From Paracyclopina nana (Eukaryota; Arthropoda; Copepoda; Cyclopoida; Cyclopettidae): a DNA stretch of 64,000 nt. This document shows positions 31,974 to 43,358 of this stretch, piece after piece. The position numbers and the translations under genes were made by a program. Every line of letters begins with the position of its first letter. Within the stretch, counting starts at the first letter, position 1. The stretch lies in NCBI GenBank assembly GCA_019096065.1, contig JAGUCH010000008.1:501001-565000 (forward strand). The letters run 5' to 3'. Below the pieces are notes generated by a model. It did no database searches. It was not told where the DNA came from and was given only the letters and a program-made list of their open reading frames with translations.

Positions 31974-34330
31974 CTGACTTGTGACTTAACTAGCTAGGAC
32001 TGATTTGGTTAAAAACAAACTACTTAGGAGTAGTAGCTAAGCCTAATTAAGCTTCACCTTGTGCAGCCACTTAAGGAGTGACTTGAGTCACCACCTCTGT
32101 CTTTGGAAACCATAGCTGACTTGAGCAACAATAGATTACTTGGATAACCATGGCTGACTTAGATTTGCCAGGACATTTTTAGATTTTGGGCAGCCAGGTC
32201 CAAGAACTGACTAATCTATTAGTTGGTCTTGGTCTTTCAGTTGGTCATGATCAGCATTTGTGATCAAAGACACTAGTCAGTCCATGTGGACAGTTGGGAC
32301 TCCTACCCTTGGATCCACAATGGATCATCCGTGGATAGACTACGACAAATTGGCCTCTCATGGACAAAACAAATCATTCTTGGATCAACTACTTTTACAG
32401 ATAATCCATTGATCAACACGATGGATCATCATAGGATCAACAGTCAGAGCACACAGGCTATAGATAGACCAGGACAGACATATATTGGGTTAGACAAGAA
32501 ATACCAACCCACATAAAAAAGCCTTTTCACGCTCACAAGAAATTCGGGTGAATTGGCCAAATTCTCATTTCAAGACCAATTTTCAGCATCTCATTTTTGA
32601 ATGAGTTCTTGGCTATCAAAAGTGTCCAAATTAGAAGTTATTGACAAATTAAGATGGAAATTGGCCTTAACAATCAATTTTTCCTGGATAAAGTCCATTT
32701 TTGGAGAAATAGTTGAACAGCTTGGCCATTTTGAGGCAATCAAGATATTGTGACAAAAAAAATAACCAAGACACCATTTCAGGATAATCAATTGAAATTG
32801 GACCCGGAAATTTGTGGAATGAGGAGCTATGATAGCCTGTTTTTAGCTTATGGCTATAAGAAAAAGGTGCCATGTCAAATTCGCAACTTTTTCGGGATGA
32901 GCATGAAAGCGGCATTTTCAACCACTACGCAACTGTACTTGAATCACATTAAGTTTTTGGATCGACAAACGGATCATCTTTGGATAGACATAAGGCGGAC
33001 AGCACTTGTGTCAACTCAACTAATCAGCCTTGGATCGATTGGGAAAACATACTGTTCTTGCATCGACTGAAAAATTTCACATTTCAGGCTTTTTTCAAAA
33101 AAAGGTGGTGAAAGTCACCATATTTAACAAGCTTTTTCAATTTTCTAGCTTCAAGGAATCTCAAGGTTTGTGCTGTTGTAGCTCAAGCTTTCAAGCCAAG
33201 CAGACACTCATTCCATCAATAACATTAAAATACTGTCTCCTGTCTCAAATCTAGCTATATAACTGACTTGTGACTTAACTAGCTTGGGCTAACTTGGTAA
33301 AACACAAACTACTTAGGACTGACTTGGGTAGCCAAGCCTTATTAAGCTTTACCTTGTGCAGCCCCTTAAGGAGTGACTTGAGTCACCATTTCTGACTTTG
33401 GAAACCATAGCTGACTTGAGCAGCAATGGATTACTTGGATAACCATGACTGATGTAGATTTACCAGGACATAGGTAGATTTTGGGCAGCCAGGTCCAAGA
33501 ATTGACTAATCTATTAGTTGGTCTTGGTCTTTCAGTTGGTCATGATCAGCATTGTGATCAAAGACACTAGTCAGTCCATGTGGACAGTTGGGACTCCTAC
33601 CCTTGGATCCACAATGGATCGTCCATGGATAGACTACGACAAATCAGCCTCTCATGGAGAAAACAAATCGTTCTTGGATCAACTAATTTTACAGATAAGC
33701 TTTTCATTGCTGAAACTGTTTTTTTCTAACCTGGCTTCGCTGATGAGCCAATCAAACTGCTGCTTTTGATCACATGACAAGTTTCACGTGCTACAGTCTT
33801 TCCAAATATGCTTGCCCAAAAAGCGCCATCTAGTGAAAAAGTTTTTCCCTCCAATGGCTTATAAAAAAAGGTGCCATGTCAAATTGGCGACTTTTTTGGG
33901 ATGAGCATGAAAGCGGCATTTTGAACCACTGTGCAACTGTACTTGAATTGGCTGGACAAATTGTTCTTGAATCAACTATGAAAACATAGTTTTTGGATCT
34001 ACAAACAGATCATCTTTGGATAGACAAAAGATGGACAGTATGTGCATCAACATGACTAGTCAGCCTTGGATCGACTGGGAAAACATACTGTTCTTGCATC
34101 GACTGAAAATTTCACTTTTCAAGCTTTTTTCAAACTTTTCACTATTTTACATAAAGGAAAAAATGGTGATTAAGTCACCGTATTCAAATAAGCTTTTTCA
34201 ACTTTCAAGCTTTTCAAAATTTGGTTCAAGCAATCCCAAGCTTTGTGCTGTTGTAGCTCAAGCTTTCAAGCCAAGCAGAAACTCATGCCATCAAAAAGCA
34301 TTAAAATACTGTCTCAAATCTAGCTATACT
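31974..34330. repeat. Tandem duplication of over 1 kb (two diverged copies)
   Basis: Copy 1 about 31974-33257, copy 2 about 33258-34330. Shared blocks in the same order: CTGACTTGTGACTTAACTAGC, CAGTCCATGTGGACAGTTGG, GGATCCACAATGGATC, GGTGCCATGTCAAATT, CTTGCATCGACTGAAAA, TGTGCTGTTGTAGCTCAAGC. Copy 1 carries about 200 bases lacking in copy 2, which has other sequence at about 33710-33850. The ORFs at 32286-34348 are non-coding translations. Confidence 0.8.
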
Positions 34331-34374
34331 TTTGCTGTAAGAGTCTAAATTTAGTAGCTGAGCACTTTCTCCAG

Positions 34375-34850
34375 CCATGGTAGTCTCTTTTGCCAGTCTA
34401 TCCAAGGATAGTCTGCTCTGCAAGTCTATCCAAGGACAGTATGTTTTTGTCAATCCAGGGACAGTTTGTTGCTGCATTCTAACAATGTACATACAATACG
34501 TTCTAGCTTTCAATCCAAGTATGATCCATTTTTTGGTGCAGGGACAATCAGTTATGTCAGGCTATCCAGTCACAGTTTGTTATACTTGTCCCAGGTCCTG
34601 CTAGGTCATACTAGTCTATCCAAGGACTATCCGTTTCATTGATCCAAGGACTGTTTATCTTCAAAGTTGATCCAGGGACTATGAGTTATGTCTGTCTATC
34701 CAAGGACAATCTGTTGCAGTCTATCTAAGGACAGTATGTCCTAGTTGATCCAAGCATGGCCACCTGATAGTTGGTCCTGGTTCTAGCAAACAGTTGGTTC
34801 TGGTCTGAGTTCGTCTCAGTTGATCCATGCATAGGACACAGGTCTTCTTA
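34375..34850. repeat. CTATCCAAGGACAGT interspersed short repeat
   Basis: The word TCTATCCAAGGACAGT and variants (TTGATCCAAGGACTGTT) recur at least eight times at irregular spacing. Related GGATCAACT/GATAGAC words run through the preceding duplication. Confidence 0.65.
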
Positions 34851-35334
34851 ATATTAGCATATTTGAACCTGAGTGCAACTACTAGTTCAACTGAATATCA
34901 GAGAGAGCGGCAATCTTGGCTAGCTGAGATCTACACGAGCCCTCCAAAATTTGCAAAGGTCGAACTTATTTACTTGGCGAGGTGGAGTGACAGAAAAATT
35001 GTCCTAAAAATCCTAAAAATTGTGCCACCTATGACTTTGACCAGTTTCAACCTTTGCAATCTGCTCAGCAATGTGTGTTGGAAGATTGCCGCTCTCTCTT
35101 ATAACATAGTTAAACTAGCAACTACACATATTGTGACTCAGCTCCATTTAAAAGTGAAGGTTGCTGAAGGAAAAAGCTTTGTGATATGAAGCATGCTTTC
35201 CATTTTTTTATTTAAATAAAGGGCTACTTTCAAATATTTCCGTAGGCCCGCCCTCCGCTGTCCATTTATGGACGCCTTTACCTAGTTAAAGTTTATTGAG
35301 GGAGAGAGAAATTTTCCGTTAAAATGAAGGCATT

Positions 35335-35412
35335 TTCGGACTTGAGAGGAATCGAACCTAGGACTTCTTGCACTGAAGCCCAGAGCCTATCAGTTGCGCC
35401 AATGAGACTTAA
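35335..35412 (-). repeat. tRNA-derived (SINE-like) fragment
   Basis: Minus strand carries TTGGCGCAACTGATAGGCTC (A-box-like) and CCTAGGTTCGATTCCTC (B-box-like) at tRNA spacing. The stems do not close as a normal cloverleaf, so a decayed tRNA or SINE is more likely than a functional tRNA. Confidence 0.45.
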
Positions 35413-35809
35413 CATAGAAAAACAAAAAGTATGTTAACAGCTCGATCGAATAATCCACGACGCTTTACACAACAGCCTGCTTTGGACGCCTAACTTGCCA
35501 TTTGAGCAAAAAAAAAGGGGGAAACGTTATTATTTTTTTCTTGAAATGGCAATTTTGGGGCAAATTGGGAAAGTTTAGCTTATTATTGTCAAGTTGTTGA
35601 GCACATCCTGTCTCCCACGATCTGAGCACGGGTCACAGCTCCACTTAATGACCGTTTCCTGTCTTCTACTTTTGAAAACCACACGAGTCTCAGCTGCATG
35701 ATTCAGGAATTTTTATGAAGAACTAGCCATGACAGGTGAACAGCACACTGGTCCTAGTCATTTACTCAGAACTCCAACTTAAGATTCAACCTCAGCAGCT
35801 CTCATAAAA

Positions 35810-37510
35810 AAATATGCTCAACTTTTCTCAGCAACCTTCTCAGCAAATCTTCTCAGCAAATCTTCTCAGCAACCTTCTGAGCAACCTCCTCAGCAACCTT
35901 CTCAGCAACCTTCATAGAAACCTTCTCAGCAATTCTTCTCTGCAAATCCTCTCAGCAAAACTTCTCAGCAAATCTTCTCAGCAATCTTCTCAGCAACCTT
36001 CTTAGCAACCTTCTCAGCAAACCTTCCCAGCAAAAATTTTCTAGAATACTTTTCTCAGCAAAGCTGTCTCAGTAGACCTTCTCAGCAGCAAACCCTTAAT
36101 CAACCTTTTTAGTAAAATTCTTTTTGAAATAGCTGAGCCATCCAAGTCAGTAAACAATCTCAGTATAACTTCTTATCATTATGAATTATGAAAATGTTGT
36201 TGGCTTCCTTCTCAGCAAATCCTCTTGGTTGACCTTCTCAACATTCCTACTTTGCAATCCCTCAGTGATGACCTTCTAAGTAAACCATCTCAGTAACCTT
36301 CTCAGCAAACCCTTTCATCAAACATCTGAGCAGATTTTCAGCGCAAATCTTCTCAGTCTTCCTAGTAACCAAACCGTCTCAGTATTAGCTCATCTCAGTT
36401 AACTTCCTTAGATAACTCTCAGCCTTTCTGCTGAGGAAACCATCAAATCATTTGACTTGCCTTGTCAGCAAACCTTGTGAGCAAACCTTGTCACAGCTGA
36501 CCTTCTCGGTAATCCAACTTTGGAAACCTTATCATGTACAAATCTCAAGTGACCTGATTTGCTAAGCTTATTAGCATTTTTCAAAGCTGATCATCTCAGC
36601 AAACCTTCTCAGCAAACTTATCTTACAACACTCTCAGCAGACCTTCTCAGCAAATTCATACTTCTACACTCTCAGCAAACCTTCTCAGCAAACTTTCTCA
36701 GCAAACTTATCTTACAACATTATCAGCAAACCTTCTCAGCAAACTTGACTCACAACACCATCAGCGAACATTCTCAACGAACTTATCTTAGAACCTTCTC
36801 AACAAACCTTCTCAGCAAACTTTTCTTACTAAATCTCAGTAGCCTTCTCAGCAAACTTATCTTACTACACTCTCAGCAGACCTTCTAAGCAAATTCATAC
36901 ATCTACACTCTCAGCAAACCTTCTCAGCAAACCTTCTCAGCAAACTTAACTCACAACACTATCAGTGAACATTCTCAGCGAACTTATCTTAGAACCTTCT
37001 CAGCAAACCTTCTCAGCAAACTTTTCTTACAACGCTCTCAGCAGCCTTCTCAACAAACTTATCTTACAACACTCTCAGCAGACCTTCTCAGCTAATTCAT
37101 ACTTCTACACTCTCAGCAAACCTTCTCAGCAAACTTTCTCAGCAAACATATCTTACAACATTATCAGCAAAACTTCTCAGCAAACTTGACTCACAACAAT
37201 ATCAGCGAACATTCTCAGCGAACTAATCTTAGAACCTTCTCAACAAACCTTCTCAGCAAACTTTTCTTACTAAATCTCAGTAGCCTTCTCAGCAAACTTA
37301 ACTAACTACACTCTCAGCAGACCTTCTCAGCGAATTCATACTTCTACACTCTCAGCAAACCTTCTCAGCAAACTTTCTCAGAAAAACCTTCTCAGCAAAC
37401 TTTCTCAGCAACCTTATCTTACAATATCCTCAGTAAACCTTCTCAGCAAACCATCTCAGCAATTTTGCACAAACAATACTAACAAAAAAATTTATCTCAG
37501 CATTTGATTC
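35810..37510. repeat. CTCAGCAAACCTT minisatellite
   Basis: About 1.7 kb of a 13-bp unit TTCTCAGCAAACC with a higher-order period visible in the middle (CTTATCTTACAACACTCTCAGCAGACC and CATACTTCTACACTCTCAGC recur every 200-300 bases between 36600 and 37440). Leu/Ser/Gln-rich ORFs here are its translation. It shares CTCAG with the Hairless intron repeat but has a different period. Confidence 0.92.
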
Positions 37511-38700
37511 TCTCAGCAATTATCTCATAGAGGGTCATCAACGTTCTCTTCATGATTTCTGCGTTATTTTCGGGCCAGTGTGCTTTTGTCGTCTTCCTGC
37601 TTGAGAGTGTTTATCTGTGCCAAAAGCGGCGGGAAAATGGGATCGTAGTAGCAAGAAAGAAAGAAGACTTTTGACCTCTATTTTTTAAACTGTAGCCACG
37701 ATGTATACCAAGAAATGATCGCCTGAGGGAAGAAACAGGGGAAAAAACTGCTGCTACCTTTACCAGACAAAAAGAAGACAACAACAAGGCGGGAAAATCT
37801 TGGAGCTATCAGCACCACAACGCGCACAGTGGCCGATTTCGGCGCGCATACTTTAAACCAATATTTTTTTAAATAATAACAATTAGATTTTGTTTAATGT
37901 AAACGATAGCAATTATTTTTAAAATGGATTTTGTGATTTTTAGGGTTAAATTACAACCACAGTGGATTTTTTTATCTTCATTAATTTTTGGTTTTTCATG
38001 AAGTTAGTTAAAAATAGTCCGCAGTTATTTCAATGATAATAGTTAGTATTAAGGGAGATTGTTCATAGCTCGTTTTTATTTCGAGAAAAAATGAATGTTG
38101 TTATTGTTAGTACGCGCAATTTACGTCACGAATAATAAACAAATCAATTTATTTTGGGCGCGGAATGCAGACAAGCCGAAAATACCCTAAAACAAAAACA
38201 AATGAATGAAGCTTGAAAAAATCCGCCATTTTTTTTTTTTTAAAGAAACTCAGATAAGAATTGTGACAGCTACTCAGTATACAAAAGTAAACAAAATTAT
38301 GTTTTCCCAATTTTAAAATTGGACATTTTCAATCAAATTTAAATTTGAATTTTCGCGCGCTTATTATTTAAATATATCCAAAAGCTTAAAAAAAGGATGC
38401 GCTCGTGCTTCATTTTTCCCACGGTGTGTGTGCACTGTGGTGTTTTCTTGCGCTCACCTCAGAGCACAGCGGGGTAAACTCCTCCTTAAACCCCCCACGC
38501 AGCAAAAATGAGTCATTCATGTTTGAAAAACTCCCGAAATGCCTGTTATTTAAGTGGCTTAATAATTTTTCCGCCAAAGTGAGGGGTGATGCGCGGTCCT
38601 TTATGTAGTACAAGTGCTCGCGCCCCGCTAAATTCGAATTAGTCATCGAAAATTCGGCCTTAAAAGTGAATCAGAAGCCGGCTGAAGTCTGACGCATCAT
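37510..38700. other. Upstream region of the ETS gene, no gene recognised
   Basis: AT-rich sequence with GC-richer ends. Overlapping frames at 38405-38646 on both strands have no recognisable content. The promoter of the ETS gene is presumably in 38.3-38.73 kb; no TATA box identified. Confidence 0.4.
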
Positions 38701-38729
38701 CCCTGCTTTGGAAAACCACCAGTCTCTCA

Positions 38730-40974
38730 ATGTCGGCTGCAGTGTCAACCCACTATTACAGTGATTTTTGCTCAAGACATTGGACTCATTCGGAGGAGGA
38801 TCAGCACTTCTTCTCCGGATTCTCAGATGTGGCATTGGAAATAATGTCATCATCAGCTGCTGATGACCATCATGTTCATCCGGAAGAAGAGCCTTCGCAA
38901 AGGCGAAGGTCACAAAGGCTGAAAAGGCGGAAAAGTGAAAGCAGCGACGAAGAGCCTCCAAAAGTTCCAATACGTAAGGAAATTTCAACTGCACGGACTA
39001 AACGCTGTGGAGAAAAGAGCAGCGAAGGCTTTTGTGTGTAAAGCAGACTTTTCCAATTGGCACTCGATGCTTGAGAAGTAATCGATGTTTGACTCATGCG
39101 TGCAAGCAAAGGCTCCAATTAGAGATTTGCTTTCACTAACTTAACACTTAATGAGCCTGAAAAAGACGGCTTGCCTTGAATTGATACAAATGGTGCTTGG
39201 TTTCATTAACCGATGCCAAATCCTTTGGTGGCTTTTTCAAGGATTACATTGTAATGATGACATTAGGGTTTTTTCTTTTGTAATGGCGGGTAACAAACCA
39301 TTACAAGTGCCAGCTCAGGTTTCCTGACGTGGAAGCTAATCTTTTAAGCGGGCCTTTGCTCAGACGCATGAGCTAAACATGCATTACTTTGCAAGCATCG
39401 AGTTACAGTTGGAGAAAACTGCTTTCCACGTGCAAGCCTTCCTTGCACTTTTCGCTGCAGCGTTTAGACCAAGCAGCTGAGATTATTACAATGACATCGT
39501 CATTCATTGTTCAAGGTATCGCAGAATGGAATGCCAACCACATCAAAAGCTGGCTACAATACACTACCAAAATGTTTGCTCTCAAGAAGATGCCTTCAGT
39601 ACAAAAGTTTCCCAAGACGGGTCAAGAACTCAGCAGGCTTTCGAGGTAGGTCTAAAATAGTATAAATACTGACTGAGCTGCAGCAAGAATCCCACTTTTC
39701 TCAGGCAAGAATTGCTGGAGCTCACTGGGGACTCAGAAGCAGCCACAACTCTTGCCAATTATTTGACTTGTCTTCAGGGCAAAGAAATTGCTACCTGCAC
39801 ACAAATGGATCAACCAATCATGCAGCCTTCATCTCCTCTTCCAGAGGCCCTTGAAGAGCAGCCTAGTCAAGAAGGGCTTTCAAGCAACATATTAGGTAAA
39901 TAATCCTGATATGAAAAAAGGAGCAGAGACTTGACTTTCCCTTTTCTAGAAATCAATGAGACAAACTACACTCAGTTCTTGCCAGCTGCTGGTTCAAGTC
40001 TTCCTTCAGGTCAAGTGCAATTGTGGCAGTTTCTGCTGGAACTCCTGGCTGGTCCTGACCAGCATGCTGACTACATTTGCTGGGAGAAACCACGTGGGCA
40101 CCAAGGGGAGTTTCGCCTGATTGACCCTGATGAGGTGGCCAAGCTGTGGGGCCTTCGCAAGAACAAGCCCAATATGAATTACGACAAACTCAGCAGAGCT
40201 CTAAGGTACAGTAAACACTGTTAAAACAGGGAATAGAGCAAACAGTCATAAAATAAGTTATCAGCCAAATTCAATTTCAAGCCAACCTTATTTTATCCAA
40301 CTTTCACCTAAATCTCACCAAATTTGAGCCATCGCTCCACTAAAGAAAGTTAAAAATTAAGCGCCGTCAAAAATCCAAAATGAAGCATTGTGCAAAAGGC
40401 CAATTGGAAAGCTGATTAGCCCAAAGTTGCTTAAATAACAAGGACTTATTTTTCAATTATGGCAGGGGCTTATTTTATGACTTTTTGCTCTAAATCAATC
40501 CGCTTAGAAAGTAGGCAGGAAAGTACAGTGGTGACTCATTGCAGGTACTACTATGACAAGGACATTTTGGCCAAAATCCAGGGGAAACGATACGCTTACA
40601 AATTCAATTTCCATGCTCTGTCTTTGGCTTGCCAAGCCCAGCAAAGTCCAACGCCCTCTGACGCCAAATTGGCGGACTTGAGCAAAATCCTGCAGCCACT
40701 TTTGCACACTGCTGACATTGAGACTTGCTCTGAGACAACAGCTGACTCATCTAACCTGCCTTGGTCAGCTGATGACCTGCCGGATTTGGGCAGCAATGTA
40801 TGGGACAGTTGGCAGCCAGCCAGGTCAGAGTCCGATTTGAATTTGCCGCCATTGCCGCCGCCCGCCTATGATGAACCAGTGGCGCCCTCTGTGGCGCATG
40901 CGCGAAGTAATTCGGTACCCGCAAATATCCTATTTTTTGACTTGGAAGATGACACTTGTTTATTACCCCTTTAG
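38730..40974 (+). CDS. ETS-domain transcription factor, ERG/FLI-like, five exons
   Basis: join(38730..38973, 39516..39645, 39705..39895, 39950..40205, 40545..40974), 416 residues; all junctions are GT-AG and phases match (1, 2, 1, 2). A Pointed/SAM-like domain lies at about 84-155: [19 protein letters not shown] ... [12 protein letters not shown] ... [18 protein letters not shown]. The ETS domain is at 209-290: [18 protein letters not shown], the DNA-recognition segment [19 protein letters not shown], and [38 protein letters not shown] and GKRYAYKF match the ERG/FLI1 group (fly Ets21C/Ets65A) best, though it is shorter and diverged. An acidic start is followed by a basic patch ([12 protein letters not shown]). 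The ETS helix 3 region is split by the last intron, as is common. AATAAA at 41181. Confidence 0.9.
38992..39480. repeat. Foldback element in ETS intron 1
   Basis: The left arm (38992-39106) and right arm (39363-39480) are diverged inverted repeats: GACTAAACGCTGTGGAGAAA against the complement of GCTGCAGCGTTTAGACC, and CTCGATGCTTGAGAAGTAAT against the complement of ATTACTTTGCAAGCATCGAG. The arms fill most of the intron. No coding capacity; probably an old MITE. Confidence 0.75.
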
Positions 40975-41180
40975 AAACTTTTAATTGAAATTTTTTTTTC
41001 TGCCATAATTGACATTAATTTTACCCTAATTTGCCCTAAAATCAAGTTTTCCCACGATAAAAATTGTAATTTTATCGTGACAACGAACTATTTAACTTGT
41101 CTAAATAGATGAACACCATATCCACATTTTTTATACCGTCAGATCTCAAATATGTAACATGAATTATTTTGCCAATCACC

Positions 41181-41186
41181 AATAAA
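41181..41186 (+). terminator. Poly(A) signal of the ETS gene
   Basis: AATAAA about 205 bases after TAG; first canonical signal downstream. Confidence 0.55.
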
Positions 41187-41230
41187 AATTAACATACCTG
41201 TTCTAATTTTGAAATTCCGGTATTTTTAAT

Positions 41231-41720
41231 AGGGCGGGTTCACCTGCTCCATGATACGCGATATTTAGGCCGAAACTTGCGCAAAAACAGCAATTTTTCG
41301 CGAATTTTATATTTTTCGCTTTTTTTCAGCCAAAATTGTCATTTTAAAGGAATTTTGAAAATTTTTTTCGCTTGAATCAGGGTTTTTTCAAAAGGGCGGG
41401 TTCACCTGCTCCATGATCCGCGATATTTAGGCCGAAAGTCGCGCAAATACAGCAATTTTTCGTGAATTTCATATTTTTTACTTTTTGTCTAGCCGAAATT
41501 GTCCTTTTAAGGAAATTTTGAATTTTTTTTTTCGCTTGAATCCGGTTATTTTCAAAAGGGCGGGTTCACCTGCTCCATGATCCGCGATATTTAGGCCGAA
41601 AGTCGCGCAAATACAGCAAAATTTCGCGAATTTTATTTTTTCACTGTTTATCCAGCCAAAAATGTCCTTTTAAGCCAATTCTCGATTTTTTTTTTTTTTG
41701 CTAAAATCAATAGCTAAACA
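41231..41720. repeat. Three tandem 162-164 bp repeats
   Basis: AGGGCGGGTTCACCTGCTCC starts copies at 41231, 41393 and 41557; each continues with CGATATTTAGGCCGAAA and GTCGCGCAAATACAGCAA and ends in a T-rich tract. Copies 2 and 3 are the more alike. Confidence 0.92.
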
Positions 41721-41759
41721 TATTTAAATAAATGAATTTAAATTTGGAATAAGGGTACA

Positions 41760-43340
41760 CTTTTGACGGGACACAAGGGACAAGTTGGGCGAGAGTGGCT
41801 TTTGCTTGATCGTGGCAGTTTTCCCCCTTGCGGAATTCAACTTCAAAGGGAATTGGTAAAGTTTTGGTGGGGTACAGCTTTTCTCGGGACACATTCTATT
41901 TTATTTTGTAGTACATCCTTGAGTAGAGTTGACTCACCTGCAGTTCCAAGAATTCCCTGCTACTACATACCAAGAGAAGCACCTGCTTTTAAAAACGCTT
42001 TGTCTTTTGGCGGAAAAAACCGATGGAAACTTTCAAGCCCATTTTTGTGTCATCGTGATGGAAAAAAGTTGGGAAATTGTTGGGAGGAAAAAAGTTGCTA
42101 ATGGGCGCCATTAGAAAAACGCCATGTAAATTCTCTCACCAAACTTTTCAAGTGCTGAACATCCAATGAAAAATGAATAAAAAAGTGTTTTATTTTTAAG
42201 CCTAGAAAAGAACAATTTAAAAAAAAAAAAAACTAGAAAAATACTAGCAAAAGTTGCTTTTTGATCTAAAAGCTTTCACCATTAAAAAGGTTTTTTTTTA
42301 CAAAATAGGAATTTTTTCAAAAAAAAGTTTTTGAGAGCAGTTTTTTTAATTTTTTTAATTATTTTTTTTTTGAAAAAAAACCATTTGAAAGGGTTTTTTA
42401 TAAAAAATCTTGAAATTTAAATAAAACAGTAAACTGATTTCTTAAAAACAAAGAATCATGGTATGATTTTTTGCACAGTGTTCTATTATGTGTCCAGTTT
42501 CACAATTGGGTAAATTATGGCGAATTCGCTGAGTTGCCTCTTTTTTCATTTACTTGATGAGCTGGGCTCAGCAAAAATATCAAAGTGATTGGAGATGGAA
42601 AATAAGAGGCCTCACTTTGACGCACAGTGGATAGTGAAACGCGCATCATCAAAAAATTCATCCATTCCATTAAGTAGCCGTAAAGTGATTTCCCAGGGTT
42701 ATAATTCAGTTTAGCTCATTTACTCGCTTTTTTGCGTTACACGCATTGTAATATACAGCCTGAGTCGTCAAATACTTTACACGTTACAAATACTTTTAGA
42801 TTGAAAGTGTCAAGTATTTGACGACTCAGGCTGTATATTCGTATATAAAGGCAAATCCCAAAAGTTGAAGCTTTTCTATGCCGAGCTTGCGATGACGGTA
42901 ATTTCACGCGCGGTAGGCTACTTTACAACCATATTTAAATTGGATGAATTCATTTAGGCCCGGTTTCAATAAGAAAAATCAGCATAGTTAGGACACATCG
43001 CTTGACTTTTTAGCACAGTCAGGTCACAGCTAGGGCGGGCGCTCAGGTCAAACCGACTTAACTTGTTCACCGTTGCGACCAGGCTATAAAGAAGTTTATA
43101 AACCAAATAAATATTATATACTGTTATATGAGAAAATCCATTTTCTCCTCAATTGGAAACAAAAAGAAATATGACATCACCGCGTGAAATTACAGATCTC
43201 GCCGCGCTCGGGTTGAAAAAGCTTCATGGGGTCTTTGGCTATGCGCGACCAAAAGCAAAATAGTCCATTGTGGATGTGGTGATTTTCGTAGAGTAGAAAG
43301 CTTGGCGCCGTCGAAGTCTTTCTCTTTTGCTGCACATCTC
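41760..43340. other. Intergenic, no gene recognised
   Basis: Homopolymer A/T-rich between 42170 and 42470. The frames at 41763-42114 have no known domain. Contains the hairpin at 42752-42837. Confidence 0.4.
42752..42837. repeat. Perfect 26-bp inverted repeat
   Basis: TATACAGCCTGAGTCGTC plus AAATACTT (42752-42777) is exactly complementary to 42812-42837, with a 34-base loop. It could be a tiny MITE remnant or a transcribed hairpin. No further copy was seen in the window. Confidence 0.85.
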
Positions 43341-43358
43341 AGTTGCAATTGTGAAATC

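Noticed and set aside
35814-37189. Long Leu/Ser/Gln-rich ORFs
   Set aside because: CTCAGCAAACCTT minisatellite translation.
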